Made by a program: the position numbers and the translations under genes. 64,000 bases of DNA from Desulforamulus ferrireducens. GTDB lineage: Bacteria; Bacillota; Desulfotomaculia; Desulfotomaculales; Desulfotomaculaceae. Shown piece after piece: positions 42,459-51,666 of this stretch (position 1 is the first letter of the stretch; each line of letters opens with the position of its first letter). The stretch lies in the NCBI RefSeq assembly GCF_002005145.1, contig NZ_CP019698.1:2790001-2854000 (forward strand), in the 5' to 3' direction. The notes beneath the pieces are model-generated. The model saw nothing but the letters and a program-made list of their open reading frames with translations, searched no databases and was not told where the DNA came from.

Positions 42459-43100
42459 TTAGCCACCAGACCCTTGATAATACAGCAAGGCGTTAATGGT
42501 AGCGGCCGCCAGCGGACTGCCACCGCGGGTGCCCAGTACCGTAATGCAGGGGACCTTTCCTTGCTGTAACAGGAGTTCTTTTGAGTGAGCCGCCCCCACA
42601 AAACCCACAGGCATCCCCACCACCAGAGCGGGTCGTAAACCTTCTTCTATCATCTTCAGTAGGGTAAACAGGGCGGTGGGAGCATTACCAATGGCCACCA
42701 CTTGTCCCTGCAGTTTATTGCCAAATTTCTCCATAGCCACTGCCGAGCGGGTAATGCCCCTGGCTGCGGCCTCTGCTGCCACCTCCGGGGTATGTACAGC
42801 ACAGTGTACGGCGCCACCATAGCTAGTTAACCGACGGTGGTTAATGCCTGCAGCCAGCATGGTCACGTCGGTGAAAATATGGGCGCCATTTCTTAGGGCG
42901 GCCCAACCGGTGTCCACTGCTTGGGGATGGAAACGCACCAACTCAGCCAATGCCGGGTCACCGCTGGTATGCACCAGACGGCTGACCACAGCTTTTTCCC
43001 CCGGGGGGAATTTATATTTTTGCAAATAGCCCTCCACCAGGCGCAGGCTTTCCTCTTCTATCTCCCGGGGATGCCAGAGCACCCCGTCAAATCTAGTCAA
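42459..43100 (-). CDS. cbiC: cobalt-precorrin-8 methylmutase
   Basis: 213 residues; moves the C-11 methyl group to C-12 to give cobyrinate. Family stretches: RLVHTSGDPALAELVRF (with the acidic/His active site), NGAHIFTDVTMLAAGI, AIGNAPTALFTLL and MPVGFVGAAHSKELL, ending LGTRGGSPLAAATINALL. The start is TTG with a GGAAG ribosome site. Last gene of the cbiA-led transcript, 5 bp after cbiX. Confidence 0.96.
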   Translation of the reverse strand: MTRFDGVLWHPREIEEESLRLVEGYLQKYKFPPGEKAVVSRLVHTSGDPALAELVRFHPQAVDTGWAALRNGAHIFTDVTMLAAGINHRRLTSYGGAVHCAVHTPEVAAEAAARGITRSAVAMEKFGNKLQGQVVAIGNAPTALFTLLKMIEEGLRPALVVGMPVGFVGAAHSKELLLQQGKVPCITVLGTRGGSPLAAATINALLYYQGSGG

Positions 43101-43105
43101 AATAA

Positions 43106-43480
43106 TTATTCACTTCCTTGTTTAATACGATCCAAAAGTATTTCTGCAATCCTGGGATCAGCTCCCAGATGAGGGGCCAGCCTAAAGGAAACCTCCGGGT
43201 ATTGACCCTGCTGCTCCTGAATAAGTTTAGGCAACTCAAACTGGATATGGGTACCCACCGTTAGCAACACAGGCACAATGGTAATATTTTTTACTCCCCT
43301 GGCCACTAGCTCGGCAATGGCCTGGGGCAAGGTTGGTTCCCCGAACTGTAAAAAACCGGTTTCATAGATGGTATCGGTTTGCTCTCCCATTTTCTTTACC
43401 TGTTCGGCAATGAGCCGTATTTCCTGGTTTGCTGCCGGTTGACGGCTGCCATGCCCAAGCAGAATGACACCTCGCTGCAT
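43106..43480 (-). CDS. cbiX: small sirohydrochlorin cobaltochelatase (CbiX-S)
   Basis: 124 residues, the short single-domain form. It has LLGHGSRQP with the metal-binding histidine and the second site VGTHIQFELPKLI. It inserts Co(II) (or Ni/Fe in relatives) into sirohydrochlorin as the entry step of the anaerobic pathway. The second of two close ATGs is placed best after GGAG. A second, unrelated-length chelatase of the CbiK type lies near 54 kb. Confidence 0.9.
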   Translation of the reverse strand: MQRGVILLGHGSRQPAANQEIRLIAEQVKKMGEQTDTIYETGFLQFGEPTLPQAIAELVARGVKNITIVPVLLTVGTHIQFELPKLIQEQQGQYPEVSFRLAPHLGADPRIAEILLDRIKQGSE

Positions 43481-43512
43481 AGCCATCTCTCCTTTATCCC
43501 TGTGCCGTTACT

Positions 43513-44283
43513 TTACCCTTTAGGCAAATATTTTAGGCAATATTGCACAACTTCCTTGGGTTGCTGCAAAATCAGAGGGTAGTGTAACTTGGGTCTTTGC
43601 CACACCACAATGGGTATGCCCACCTGCAGGGCAGCGTCAATCTTTTCCTCCACCCCACCGGTGGAACCGCTGTTTTTGGTTAGTACCACCTGAGCCTGAT
43701 ATTGACGATAAAGGGCGGCATTTAGTTCCCTGCTGCAAGGTCCCTGCAAAGCTACCAACTGGGCTGGGGTAAGCCCTAATTCCTGGCAGGAGCGCAGCAC
43801 GTTACTGTCAGGCAACACCCGCGCCACCACCTGGGCTCCATGGGAGCGAGCAGCGGCTACTAAAGGGGCCAGGTTTTTGCTCCCCAGGGTAGAAAAAATT
43901 ACTTTCCCCAGACTCAGGGATTTCTCAATAGCAGTGGCTAAATCAGACGCTTCGTGTACCAGGGAATGTTCGGGCAAGGCAGTGGCAGGTCTTTCCAGAC
44001 GCAGGTAAGGAACTCCCACCGCTGCCGCTGCTGCCATGGCGTTTTGTGAGGCCTGACAGGCAAAGGGATGAGTGGCATCCACCAAAAGGGTTATCCCTTG
44101 CTTCAGTACTTGCTGTAGGGCTGCCTCATCCAAGGGGCCAGCGCTAATATTTGACAGACCCTGCTGAGCCAACAGTTTTGTGCCATAGGCTGTTACCGCT
44201 GAAACCTGTACCGAAAAGCCCTCCTGCTGCAGCAAGGCTGCTACCCTTCTGCCTTCCTCCGTACCGGCCAGCACTAAAATCAC
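43513..44283 (-). CDS. cbiJ: cobalt-precorrin-6A reductase
   Basis: 256 residues; reduces the macrocycle of cobalt-precorrin-6A with NADH or NADPH. Opening LVLAGTEEGRRVAALL with the glycine loop, then DATHPFACQASQNA and the LLLTKNSG-like VVLTKNSGSTGGVEEKI stretch typical of CobK/CbiJ. The start overlaps cbiH by 4 bp. Confidence 0.93.
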   Translation of the reverse strand: MILVLAGTEEGRRVAALLQQEGFSVQVSAVTAYGTKLLAQQGLSNISAGPLDEAALQQVLKQGITLLVDATHPFACQASQNAMAAAAAVGVPYLRLERPATALPEHSLVHEASDLATAIEKSLSLGKVIFSTLGSKNLAPLVAAARSHGAQVVARVLPDSNVLRSCQELGLTPAQLVALQGPCSRELNAALYRQYQAQVVLTKNSGSTGGVEEKIDAALQVGIPIVVWQRPKLHYPLILQQPKEVVQYCLKYLPKG

Positions 44284-44990
44284 AGACGATACCCCCGAGG
44301 TGTTACCATATATTGATCTATCACCTTGGTCTGGCTGTTACCAATAACCACGGTGGTGAGCATATCAATGTCATAAGCCAACATATCTTGCAAGGTGGTC
44401 AAGATTCTGGTTTCCTCACCCCGGCGGGCCTTCCGCACAATGCCCACCGGCGTGGTGGGTGATTTATATTTTAACATGATTTCCCGGGCGGTTTTAATAT
44501 GATCAGGCCGTCCGTGGCTGCGGGGGTTATAAAGGACTATCACAAAATCACCGGCGGCGGCGGCCTCCAGCCGTTTAAGCATGGTCTCCCAGGGAGTAAG
44601 CAAGTCACTCAGGCTAATGACCGCAAAATCGTTCATCAGAGGAGCACCCAGGCTGGCAGCAGCAGCCGAGGCAGCGGTAATACCGGGAATTACCTTAACC
44701 GGTACTCTCCCCTCCGCCACTTCCATGATGATGCCAGCCATGCCATAAATACCGGGATCACCACTACTGACCACGGCCACAGTCTTACCCGCCGCTGCCA
44801 GTTCCACTGCTTGCCTGGCCCGTTCCACTTCACCCCGCATGGCCGTGGCAATAATTTCTTTATCCTGTAATAGATCCGGGATCAGTTCCAGATAAGTATG
44901 ATAACCTGCCACCACTTGGGCCGCTGCTATGGCAGCCAACGCCTCCGGTGTAAAACTGTCTCGGTTACCCGGACCTAGGCCAACCACCAC
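44280..44990 (-). CDS. cbiH: precorrin-3B C17-methyltransferase
   Basis: A 236-residue SAM-dependent methyltransferase of the corrin/tetrapyrrole family; methylates C-17 with ring contraction. Visible are VVVGLGPGNRDSFTPEAL, VSSGDPGIYGMAG, PGITAASAAAASLGAPLMNDFAVISLSDLLTPW and LYNPRSHGRPDHI, all CbiH/CobJ-specific. The frame extends further upstream, but I start it at GTG behind CGAGG so that it overlaps cbiG by only 16 bp and begins at the conserved first strand. Confidence 0.94.
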   Translation of the reverse strand: MVVGLGPGNRDSFTPEALAAIAAAQVVAGYHTYLELIPDLLQDKEIIATAMRGEVERARQAVELAAAGKTVAVVSSGDPGIYGMAGIIMEVAEGRVPVKVIPGITAASAAAASLGAPLMNDFAVISLSDLLTPWETMLKRLEAAAAGDFVIVLYNPRSHGRPDHIKTAREIMLKYKSPTTPVGIVRKARRGEETRILTTLQDMLAYDIDMLTTVVIGNSQTKVIDQYMVTPRGYRL

Positions 44991-46042
44991 AACCTGGCCT
45001 CGGCAATGGCTACCGTCACTGGTCCTAGTTTCTGTTTGGTCACCATGATCTGTCCACCGTTGCTGGCAAGCATCGCCGCCGGTTCGCATACACCACCAAC
45101 TCCTATCTTTTGTCGAACAAAGTCCGAGGGGGTAAACTGCCCCTCCAACTTGGCTATTTCTTCTCTGGCCACCGCAACTAAAGGCACCTTAAAATAAGCC
45201 GCCGCCTGCTGGAGGGCAGGTTCCTGTAGCTTTAAGTCCACTGTGGCCAAACAGGCCAGGGATAACAAGCTAAAACCACCCAGTTTACAAGCAGTTTTTA
45301 CCGCTGTAATTACCTGTCCCAAGGTAACCCCCTGGCGACAGCCTATTCCCACCACCAAATTGCGAGGTCTTAATAGCAATCTCGGTTGTCCCGTGGCAGG
45401 CACAAGTTGATTGGTTAGATAAATTATAGGGCCTGACCCAGGTACTTGGTCTAAGGTGTCCAGGTAAGCAAAGCCTTGTTGTAAATCAGCCGGGAGAGGC
45501 CAGCGGGAATACAACTTGACCCGCTCCCCTTCGGCCAACCATCTATTAAATAACTTTACCCGCGAGGCGGGATACACAGTACAGCTTAACTGTTGCGCCA
45601 GCAGGTCCACAGCCGGTGCTCCGTTAACATCGGTGGCGGTGGTAATGACCGGTGTGCCCCCGGTTACCCGGGCCACTTGTTGGGCCAGTTCATTGGCTCC
45701 TCCCACATGACCGGACAGTAAACTAATGGCATACTGCCCCCTTTCGTCCATTACCACCACAGCTGGGTCTTTACCTTTGTCAGTCAGCCAGGGAGCCAGA
45801 GTACGCACCACAATACCGCAGGCCATAATGAAGACTATCTGTCGGTGATGTTGGAAGACATCCCGGGCTGTCTGCCGCCAGTCTGTAAAGTAAGTAATAT
45901 CCTTAATATTCGCTGGGTGTTGCAAGCGCATGGGTAGATAAAGGTGCACCTTGTCCAGCTCTCGGGCCAAGTTTCTGGCTAACTGAGCACCTCCGGCGGT
46001 TAAGGCCAGTACCGCTATGCTATCGTGCCGTACGGAATTCAT
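44975..46042 (-). CDS. cbiG: cobalt-precorrin-5A hydrolase
   Basis: 355 residues; opens the lactone of cobalt-precorrin-5A, releasing acetaldehyde. The N-terminal half has IMACGIVVRTLAPWLTDKGKDPAVVVMDERGQYAISLLSGHVGGANELA, a CbiG hallmark; the C-terminal half has VGIGCRQGVTLGQV and FSLLSLACLATVDLK. It overlaps cbiF by 23 bp and cbiH by 16 bp, implying tight coupling. Confidence 0.95.
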   Translation of the reverse strand: MNSVRHDSIAVLALTAGGAQLARNLARELDKVHLYLPMRLQHPANIKDITYFTDWRQTARDVFQHHRQIVFIMACGIVVRTLAPWLTDKGKDPAVVVMDERGQYAISLLSGHVGGANELAQQVARVTGGTPVITTATDVNGAPAVDLLAQQLSCTVYPASRVKLFNRWLAEGERVKLYSRWPLPADLQQGFAYLDTLDQVPGSGPIIYLTNQLVPATGQPRLLLRPRNLVVGIGCRQGVTLGQVITAVKTACKLGGFSLLSLACLATVDLKLQEPALQQAAAYFKVPLVAVAREEIAKLEGQFTPSDFVRQKIGVGGVCEPAAMLASNGGQIMVTKQKLGPVTVAIAEARLWWLA

Positions 46043-46766
46043 GGGTAAACTCCTTCTGGTAGAGTAAGGATTTACCTTCTCCGGTGAGAAAATCCCCCAC
46101 CAAAATTAAAGCGGTTTTAGTAATACCCGCCGCTTCCACCAACTTGGCCAGTTCACCCAGCTTACCCCGGATTACTCTTTCCGCCGGCTGGGAAGCCCGT
46201 TCCACCACAGCCACCGGCGTGTCTGGCGGGTATCCTTGCAATAATTCCTGCTGCACCTGAGCGGCCAATCCCACCGAAAGAAAAATGGCCATGGACCCTC
46301 TGTGTTGGGCCAAAGAAGCTAAGGCTTGCTCCTGTGGCACCGGGGTACGGCCAGCCAGTCGGGTAATAATCACCGTTTGGGAGCCTCCCGGCACGGTATA
46401 TTCTCTCTTCACTGCCGCCGCCGCTGCCAGGAAGGAACTGACACCGGGTACAATTTCATAGGGTATCCCTAGCTCATCCAGTGCTTTCATCTGTTCGCCA
46501 ATGGCTCCGTAAAGGGAGGGGTCCCCGGTGTGCAGTCGTACCACTAGCTGCTGTCGCTGGTGATATTCCGCCATCAGGGCAATAATCTCCTCCAACACCA
46601 AGGGGGCACTGTTTACCTTTTTGGCCTCGGGCCGGCAACAGTCCATCACCTCTAAGGGTACCAACGACCCAGCATAGATGACTAAATCAGCCTGCTGCAA
46701 TAAACGCCAGGCCTTGACAGTTAGCAGTTCCGGGTCACCAGGCCCGGCTCCCACAAAGTAAATCAT
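46020..46766 (-). CDS. cbiF: precorrin-4/cobalt-precorrin-4 C11-methyltransferase
   Basis: A 248-residue tetrapyrrole methylase: IYFVGAGPGDPELLTVKAWRLL, YAGSLVP, RLHTGDPSLYGAIGEQM, PGVSSFLAAAAAVKREYTVP and TRLAGRTPVP. These are the standard CbiF/CobM motifs. It uses SAM and acts after cbiH. It lies 22 bp after cbiT. Confidence 0.95.
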   Translation of the reverse strand: MIYFVGAGPGDPELLTVKAWRLLQQADLVIYAGSLVPLEVMDCCRPEAKKVNSAPLVLEEIIALMAEYHQRQQLVVRLHTGDPSLYGAIGEQMKALDELGIPYEIVPGVSSFLAAAAAVKREYTVPGGSQTVIITRLAGRTPVPQEQALASLAQHRGSMAIFLSVGLAAQVQQELLQGYPPDTPVAVVERASQPAERVIRGKLGELAKLVEAAGITKTALILVGDFLTGEGKSLLYQKEFTHEFRTAR

Positions 46767-46788
46767 TTATATCACCGTATTTCCTTGA

Positions 46789-47385
46789 TCATTGCCGCGG
46801 TTTTCGGCCGCTGATAACGGTCACCGGATTTTGTCCCCGCCAGAGGTGAGACTTGCCCAGGGGTTTGGCCTGGGCCACGGTAATACTGACCGCTTCCACC
46901 TGTTCATACCCCTGCTCCGCCAGAAACCGCATTACCTGGGGTGTGGTTTCTATGGTTACAGCGGTGGCCACCAGCCAACCGCCGGGCTTTAGTTTTTGGT
47001 GGGCGGTTGCTAAAATTCCTGCCAAAACCCCGGCACTGCCGCCGATAAAAATACGGTCTGCCGGTGGTAATTTCTCCATGGTAGCCGGAGCTTGTCCTGG
47101 CACTAACTTGATATTGGAAAGACCAAAGCGCCGGGCATTGGCCTCAACCAACTCATCGGCGCTGCCATCCTTCTCCAGAGCATACACCGTCCCCTGCTTT
47201 AGCTGTAAAGCACACTCCACCGAAACACTGCCGGTACCAGCCCCCACATCATAGACCACCGCACCGGGAAACAACCTCAGTTTTCCCAGGACAATCATCC
47301 GTACCTCTTGCTTGGTCATGGGAATGTTATTGTCTCTCTTAAACAGGTGATCAGGTATGCCGGGGGTTGTAAAGGGCCAATCCAC
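46789..47385 (-). CDS. cbiT: cobalt-precorrin-6B C15-methyltransferase (decarboxylating)
   Basis: 198 residues with a class I SAM-binding fold: VVYDVGAGTGSVSVECAL, a later DRIFIGGSAG and GGWLVATAVTIET. It methylates C-15 and decarboxylates the C-12 acetate. The frame is open eight codons further, but the GTG one base after the cbiE stop yields the family opening WPFTTPGIPDHLF; neither start has a strong ribosome site, so coupling to cbiE is likely. Confidence 0.92.
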   Translation of the reverse strand: MDWPFTTPGIPDHLFKRDNNIPMTKQEVRMIVLGKLRLFPGAVVYDVGAGTGSVSVECALQLKQGTVYALEKDGSADELVEANARRFGLSNIKLVPGQAPATMEKLPPADRIFIGGSAGVLAGILATAHQKLKPGGWLVATAVTIETTPQVMRFLAEQGYEQVEAVSITVAQAKPLGKSHLWRGQNPVTVISGRKPRQ

Positions 47386-47386
47386 T

Positions 47387-48013
47387 TTAGACACCAACAA
47401 CCACCACACAATTGCCGTATTTTTCTTGCACCAACAAGAGTGAAGCCAGGGTGCCCCGATAGATGATTTCTTGCTCGTAGGAAAGGTTGCAACCCACCGT
47501 CACAGGCAGATCACCACAGCCTGATTCCAACAATTCTTGGGCCAGAAACTGGGGACTATTATATTCGTCGGTCAACACTGCCACCGGCATACCCGACTGT
47601 ACCAAGCTCACCAGACGATAGTCCATTCGTCCATGACAGCTAAGAATAGCTACATCCTGCCAGGGCAATTGTAATTTAGCAAACAACAACTGTACGGAAC
47701 TAATGCCAGGAACAAACTCAAACCGGTACTCCGGCAGCAGCCGTTTGAGGGTAGCGGCAAAGCTATACAGGCCGGTATCCCCGGACACCAGCACAGCTAC
47801 TTTTTTCGTCGCCGCCTCCTTTTTAATAACAGCCACAGCCTCCTGCAGGTTGGCCCCTAAGGGATAGGTCTCCTGGTGGGGTAAGGCAAAGACTTCCAGC
47901 AGTCGCTGGGCCCCCACCAGAAACTCTGCCTCAGCAATGGCCTCCTGTCCAATCAGGGTTAAATAGTTGGGGTCGCCGGGACCCACACCGATTACCTTAA
48001 TGGCAGTTGCCAT
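47387..48013 (-). CDS. cbiE: cobalt-precorrin-7 C5-methyltransferase
   Basis: A 208-residue tetrapyrrole methylase, with VIGVGPGDPNYLTLIG, LVSGDTGLYSFAATLKRL and PGISSVQLLFAKLQLPWQDVAILSCHGR. In aerobes CbiE and CbiT are fused as CobL; here they are separate but adjacent. It overlaps cbiD by 22 bp. Confidence 0.95.
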   Translation of the reverse strand: MATAIKVIGVGPGDPNYLTLIGQEAIAEAEFLVGAQRLLEVFALPHQETYPLGANLQEAVAVIKKEAATKKVAVLVSGDTGLYSFAATLKRLLPEYRFEFVPGISSVQLLFAKLQLPWQDVAILSCHGRMDYRLVSLVQSGMPVAVLTDEYNSPQFLAQELLESGCGDLPVTVGCNLSYEQEIIYRGTLASLLLVQEKYGNCVVVVGV

Positions 48014-49101
48014 CCTAGTTTCCTCCCAATCTGGCAGGCCCCCTGGTCATAGCCCACCACATCGCCGTTGAGGGCATACATCAGGGTACCTACCATAAAT
48101 TTGTCCCCACTGTAGGCCGCTGCTCGCTGACTGGCAGCAGCGGCCAGGTGGTGGAAAACACTATGATAACCTGTTTTTCCTAATATCTCCACAGCCTCTT
48201 CGGATGTATTCATATTCATAAGTTGCCTGATTACTTCGCGGGGCGCTCCCGCCAGGGCAGCATGGGCAGCAATGGTTTCCCGCCGACCATCTGCCAGTTT
48301 CCCCAGGGTATGAAAAATCCCCGCCGCCACCTTGACCAGTTTACCCAGGTGCCCCAGCAACAGTACCGCTTCCACCGGCCTTTGGGCACATTCCTCCAGC
48401 ATACTGCCAATAAAATTACTGGTCTCAATAATGGCTTCCTGGGGCAATCCCAATTGCAGAGCTTTCTTCACTCCCAGGTGACCTGGGGTTAATACCAGGG
48501 CTTGGTAACCCAGGGCCAGGGCTTGATCTATTTGTGGTACCAGGGAGCGGCGATAAGCTTCCTCTGACATGGGACGGACAATGCCGCTGGTACCCAGGAT
48601 AGAGATGCCCCCCAGAATACCCAGGCGGGGATTCATGGTTCGCTGAGCCAAGACTTCCCCACCGGGGGCACTGATAACCACCCTGGCACCTCGCTGGCCC
48701 AGAATTTCTCGCACTTCCCGCTCAATCATCTGCCTGGGTACCGGGTTGATGGCAGACTCTCCCACCGGCACCGCCAGCCCAGGCTTGGTCACTGTGCCTA
48801 CCCCCTGCCCGCCGGTGATCACCAGGGCAGAACCTTCCAGGCAGACCTCTGCCACAATGGTCAGCCCATGGGTGACATCCGGGTCATCCCCGGCATCCTT
48901 GACCACAGCAGCCCGGCAGCTGCCTTCATTTTTTTCTACCCAGGCTACATTCAGGTTTAGTTGTCCTCCCGCCGGTAAAGCAATGGTTACCTGGGAGACT
49001 ACCTCACCGGTAAGCAGTGCCAGGGCTGCTGCTTTAGCTGCCCCGGCAGCACAGCTGCCGGTGGTATAACCGGTCCGCCAAACCCTGTTATCCTTGTCCA
49101 T
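47992..49101 (-). CDS. cbiD: cobalt-precorrin-5B C1-methyltransferase
   Basis: A 369-residue enzyme specific to the anaerobic pathway. It opens RTGYTTGSCAAGAAKAA, a CbiD signature, and has KDAGDDPDVTHG, TKPGLAVPVGESAINPVPRQMI and ISILGTSGIVRPMSEEAY. The ATG follows GGGAGAAG and overlaps cbiA by 14 bp; an 11-codon longer frame is rejected as lying deeper in cbiA. Its presence, with CbiG and CbiX/CbiK, shows cobalt is inserted early. Confidence 0.96.
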   Translation of the reverse strand: MDKDNRVWRTGYTTGSCAAGAAKAAALALLTGEVVSQVTIALPAGGQLNLNVAWVEKNEGSCRAAVVKDAGDDPDVTHGLTIVAEVCLEGSALVITGGQGVGTVTKPGLAVPVGESAINPVPRQMIEREVREILGQRGARVVISAPGGEVLAQRTMNPRLGILGGISILGTSGIVRPMSEEAYRRSLVPQIDQALALGYQALVLTPGHLGVKKALQLGLPQEAIIETSNFIGSMLEECAQRPVEAVLLLGHLGKLVKVAAGIFHTLGKLADGRRETIAAHAALAGAPREVIRQLMNMNTSEEAVEILGKTGYHSVFHHLAAAASQRAAAYSGDKFMVGTLMYALNGDVVGYDQGACQIGRKLGWQLPLR

Positions 49102-50488
49102 GGCTGCTTCTCCCAGATTTTTTATATTCAACACAGGCAGTTAAAAAATTTCTGGCCACCTGTGGCTGATAGCGAAAATGCAAGTGTACGTAGGAGGCTG
49201 CTAAGTTAGCTCTCACATAACCATCGGGGCGACCAGGCACACCCCTGCCGCCAACTAATTGATAGAGGGCTGTTTCCTCCGGCAGACCTGAGATGCTGGA
49301 CCAGTGAAATTCATGCCCCTTTAGTTCTTCCCCTGCTTGTCCCAGCAGACAAGGTCTTTGGATAGTGGCCTTAACATAGCCCAGGGCAGCCAGTCGCTGG
49401 CCCATCCGCACCCTCCCCGGCACTAAACCGACACCGACAAACTCTGTACCAGTTAATGAACAAATACTGCGGCACAGATACATTAACCCGCCGCACTCAG
49501 CGTAAATAGGTACACCCCTATGGTAGGCCTGCCAAAGGCTTTCCTTCAGTGATTGATTGGCGGCTAAGGTCGGTAAAAACTCCTCCGGAAAACCACCGCC
49601 GATATAGATACCATGACAATTAACGGGCAATTTGCCATCCCTCAGGGGACTAAAAAAGTGGAGTGTTACCCCCAACTCGGTTAGATAATCCAGACTATCT
49701 TGATAATAGAAGTGGAAAGCTTCATCCATGGCCACTGCCAGATGCACGCCGGTAAAATCTTTGACCCCAGCAGCCTCCGGTCCGGCATTGATGGTGGGTG
49801 CCGACCGGGCCAACTGTATAATGGCGGTCAGGTCTACCTGTTCCTCCACCAGGTCAGCTAATTGGTTGAGCACTTGTCCAAGGGCTTGGTTTTCTGTGGC
49901 CGGCAGCAAGCCAAGCTGTCGCTCCGGCATGACAATGGCCTTATTTTTTTCGATAGCTCCCAGCAGGGGCAATCCCACTTCCTCTTCCACTGTTTGCCGA
50001 ATAAACTCCCTGTGCCGTTCACTGCTAATGCCGTTGGCAATGACCCCGCCAATACGCACTGAGGGATCAAAGGTCCGATAACCATGCACCAGGGCTGCGG
50101 CACTGCGAGCCAGTCCTTTGGCAGAAAAAATAAGCACCACCGGAGCTTGCAGTAATTTGGCCACTTGGGCGGTACTGCCCATCTCCCCTTGCCCCTTGGC
50201 TCCGTCGAATAAGCCCATGACTCCTTCCACCAAAGCCAGGTCGCTGGACTGAGCATGCTTAAGGAAAAGCTGTTGCACTGCCGTTGCTGTACCCAGCCAA
50301 CTGTCCAAATTATGGGAAACACGTCCCGCTGCCACCTGGTGCAAACCGGGATCTATATAGTCAGGCCCTACTTTAAAGGGCTGCACCGCCAAATTTCTAC
50401 GACGCAGGGCTGCCAGTAAACCTAAGGTTAGGGTGGTTTTGCCCACCCCGCTATGGGTCCCTGCAATGACTATTCTCGGAATTTTCAT
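49088..50488 (-). CDS. cbiA: cobyrinate a,c-diamide synthase
   Basis: 466 residues: ATP domain with GTHSGVGKTTLTLGLL and a C-terminal triad glutaminase domain (YAECGGLMYLCRS with nucleophile Cys; HFRYQPQ near the C-terminus). It amidates the a and c acetates of cobyrinate. The ATG is preceded by GTGGGAGAG; the GTG four codons upstream falls inside that ribosome site. First gene of the main cobalamin transcript, with a short leader and no B12 riboswitch. Confidence 0.96.
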   Translation of the reverse strand: MKIPRIVIAGTHSGVGKTTLTLGLLAALRRRNLAVQPFKVGPDYIDPGLHQVAAGRVSHNLDSWLGTATAVQQLFLKHAQSSDLALVEGVMGLFDGAKGQGEMGSTAQVAKLLQAPVVLIFSAKGLARSAAALVHGYRTFDPSVRIGGVIANGISSERHREFIRQTVEEEVGLPLLGAIEKNKAIVMPERQLGLLPATENQALGQVLNQLADLVEEQVDLTAIIQLARSAPTINAGPEAAGVKDFTGVHLAVAMDEAFHFYYQDSLDYLTELGVTLHFFSPLRDGKLPVNCHGIYIGGGFPEEFLPTLAANQSLKESLWQAYHRGVPIYAECGGLMYLCRSICSLTGTEFVGVGLVPGRVRMGQRLAALGYVKATIQRPCLLGQAGEELKGHEFHWSSISGLPEETALYQLVGGRGVPGRPDGYVRANLAASYVHLHFRYQPQVARNFLTACVEYKKSGRSSHGQG

Positions 50489-50526
50489 ATTCTCTCCCAC
50501 ATTAAATGGTTTTTGTGGTCAGAGAA

Positions 50527-50556
50527 ATTATAGTATAAACAGCACTTGGAAGACAA
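50527..50556 (-). promoter_or_regulatory. promoter of the cbiA operon
   Basis: On the minus strand TTGTCT (50556-50551), an 18-bp spacer and TATAAT (50532-50527). The start would be about 30 nt before cbiA, too short for a cobalamin riboswitch. Confidence 0.65.
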
Positions 50557-50762
50557 GGAAGAATCTGTGCCATTGGGGAAATAACAGGAAGATTTGTCTA
50601 AAAAAGCTTTGTAGAGAGTACCAGGGAAGGATAAAATAGAGAAGAGTAGCTCGTAACAAAGGGCATACAGACAACATAAAGGCTCGCTCAAATGCGTTGA
50701 TGCGGCGGCAGGGTGGGATAATCCCATACCAACCCTCAAGCGTTACGGAAAGGAAGAGAAAC

Positions 50763-51518
50763 TTGCATCTATCGGAAATCAGCCCCTTTATCTTCTCCTG
50801 GGGCCCTATAACAATTCGCTGGTACGGGGTATTAATGATGGTGGCGGTCTTGGTGGGTACTTGGCTGGCTCTGCGGGAAGCCAAGCGGGTAGGAGTAAAG
50901 GCCGATGACATCATTGACCTGGTATTAATCTGTGCTCCCATCTCCTGGCTGGGGGCCAGGCTGTATTATGTTATCATGAGTTGGGACTACTACAGTGTAA
51001 ACTTAAGTGAAATACCAAAAATCTGGCACGGTGGCTTAGCCATTCACGGCGGTATCCTCACCGCCATCCTCACCGGCTATATTTTCACCAGGGTGCGTGG
51101 CATGAATTTTTGGCAGACCGCAGATATTGTAGCACCCAGTTTTATTCTGGGACAGGCCATCGGTCGCTGGGGTAACTTTTTTAACCAGGAGGCCTATGGT
51201 TATCCCACTGATCTTCCCTGGGCCATGTATATTGACGGTGCTTACCGGCACCCCACCTTTTTGTATGAATCTCTTTGGAATCTCATGGTATTTGGCCTTT
51301 TAATGTTCCTGCGCCGAAAGCTGCCCTCTAAGGGGCAACTGTTTATGCTGTACCTGGCTTTGTACTCTCTGGGTCGTTTCTTTATTGAGGGTTTCCGCAC
51401 CGACAGCCTGATGATTGGTCCCCTGCGGGCGGCTCAGGTGATGAGTATTATCCTTATGGCAGTGGCCGGCTTAATTTTTATTTACCTTGGTAAAAGAAAT
51501 CGGCATACCAGTGCCTAG
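50763..51518 (+). CDS. lgt: prolipoprotein diacylglyceryl transferase
   Basis: A 251-residue polytopic membrane enzyme that transfers diacylglycerol from phosphatidylglycerol to the lipobox cysteine. Lgt signatures: [43 protein letters not shown] and [11 protein letters not shown]. The frame is open 22 codons upstream, but TTG behind AAGGAAGAG gives the usual Lgt N-terminus. It serves the several lipoproteins encoded in this window (e.g. at 3.9, 56.1 and 61.9 kb). Confidence 0.96.
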   Translation: MHLSEISPFIFSWGPITIRWYGVLMMVAVLVGTWLALREAKRVGVKADDIIDLVLICAPISWLGARLYYVIMSWDYYSVNLSEIPKIWHGGLAIHGGILTAILTGYIFTRVRGMNFWQTADIVAPSFILGQAIGRWGNFFNQEAYGYPTDLPWAMYIDGAYRHPTFLYESLWNLMVFGLLMFLRRKLPSKGQLFMLYLALYSLGRFFIEGFRTDSLMIGPLRAAQVMSIILMAVAGLIFIYLGKRNRHTSA

Positions 51519-51525
51519 AAAGTTA

Positions 51526-51554
51526 TCGAGCCTGGCAGCCAACGCCAGGCTCGA
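51526..51554 (+). terminator. terminator-like hairpin after lgt
   Basis: An 11-bp perfect stem (TCGAGCCTGGC/GCCAGGCTCGA) 7 bp after the stop; the following tract GGTATTTTA is only weakly T-rich. Confidence 0.65.
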
Positions 51555-51666
51555 GGTATTTTACATGGCACTAATAAATTTAAAGCGACCTTTCCTTTTA
51601 TGCCTAACTCCCTCGTCCGCCACCACCTTTTGGATAAGGGAGACTATTAGTACCACTGGCTAGGCA

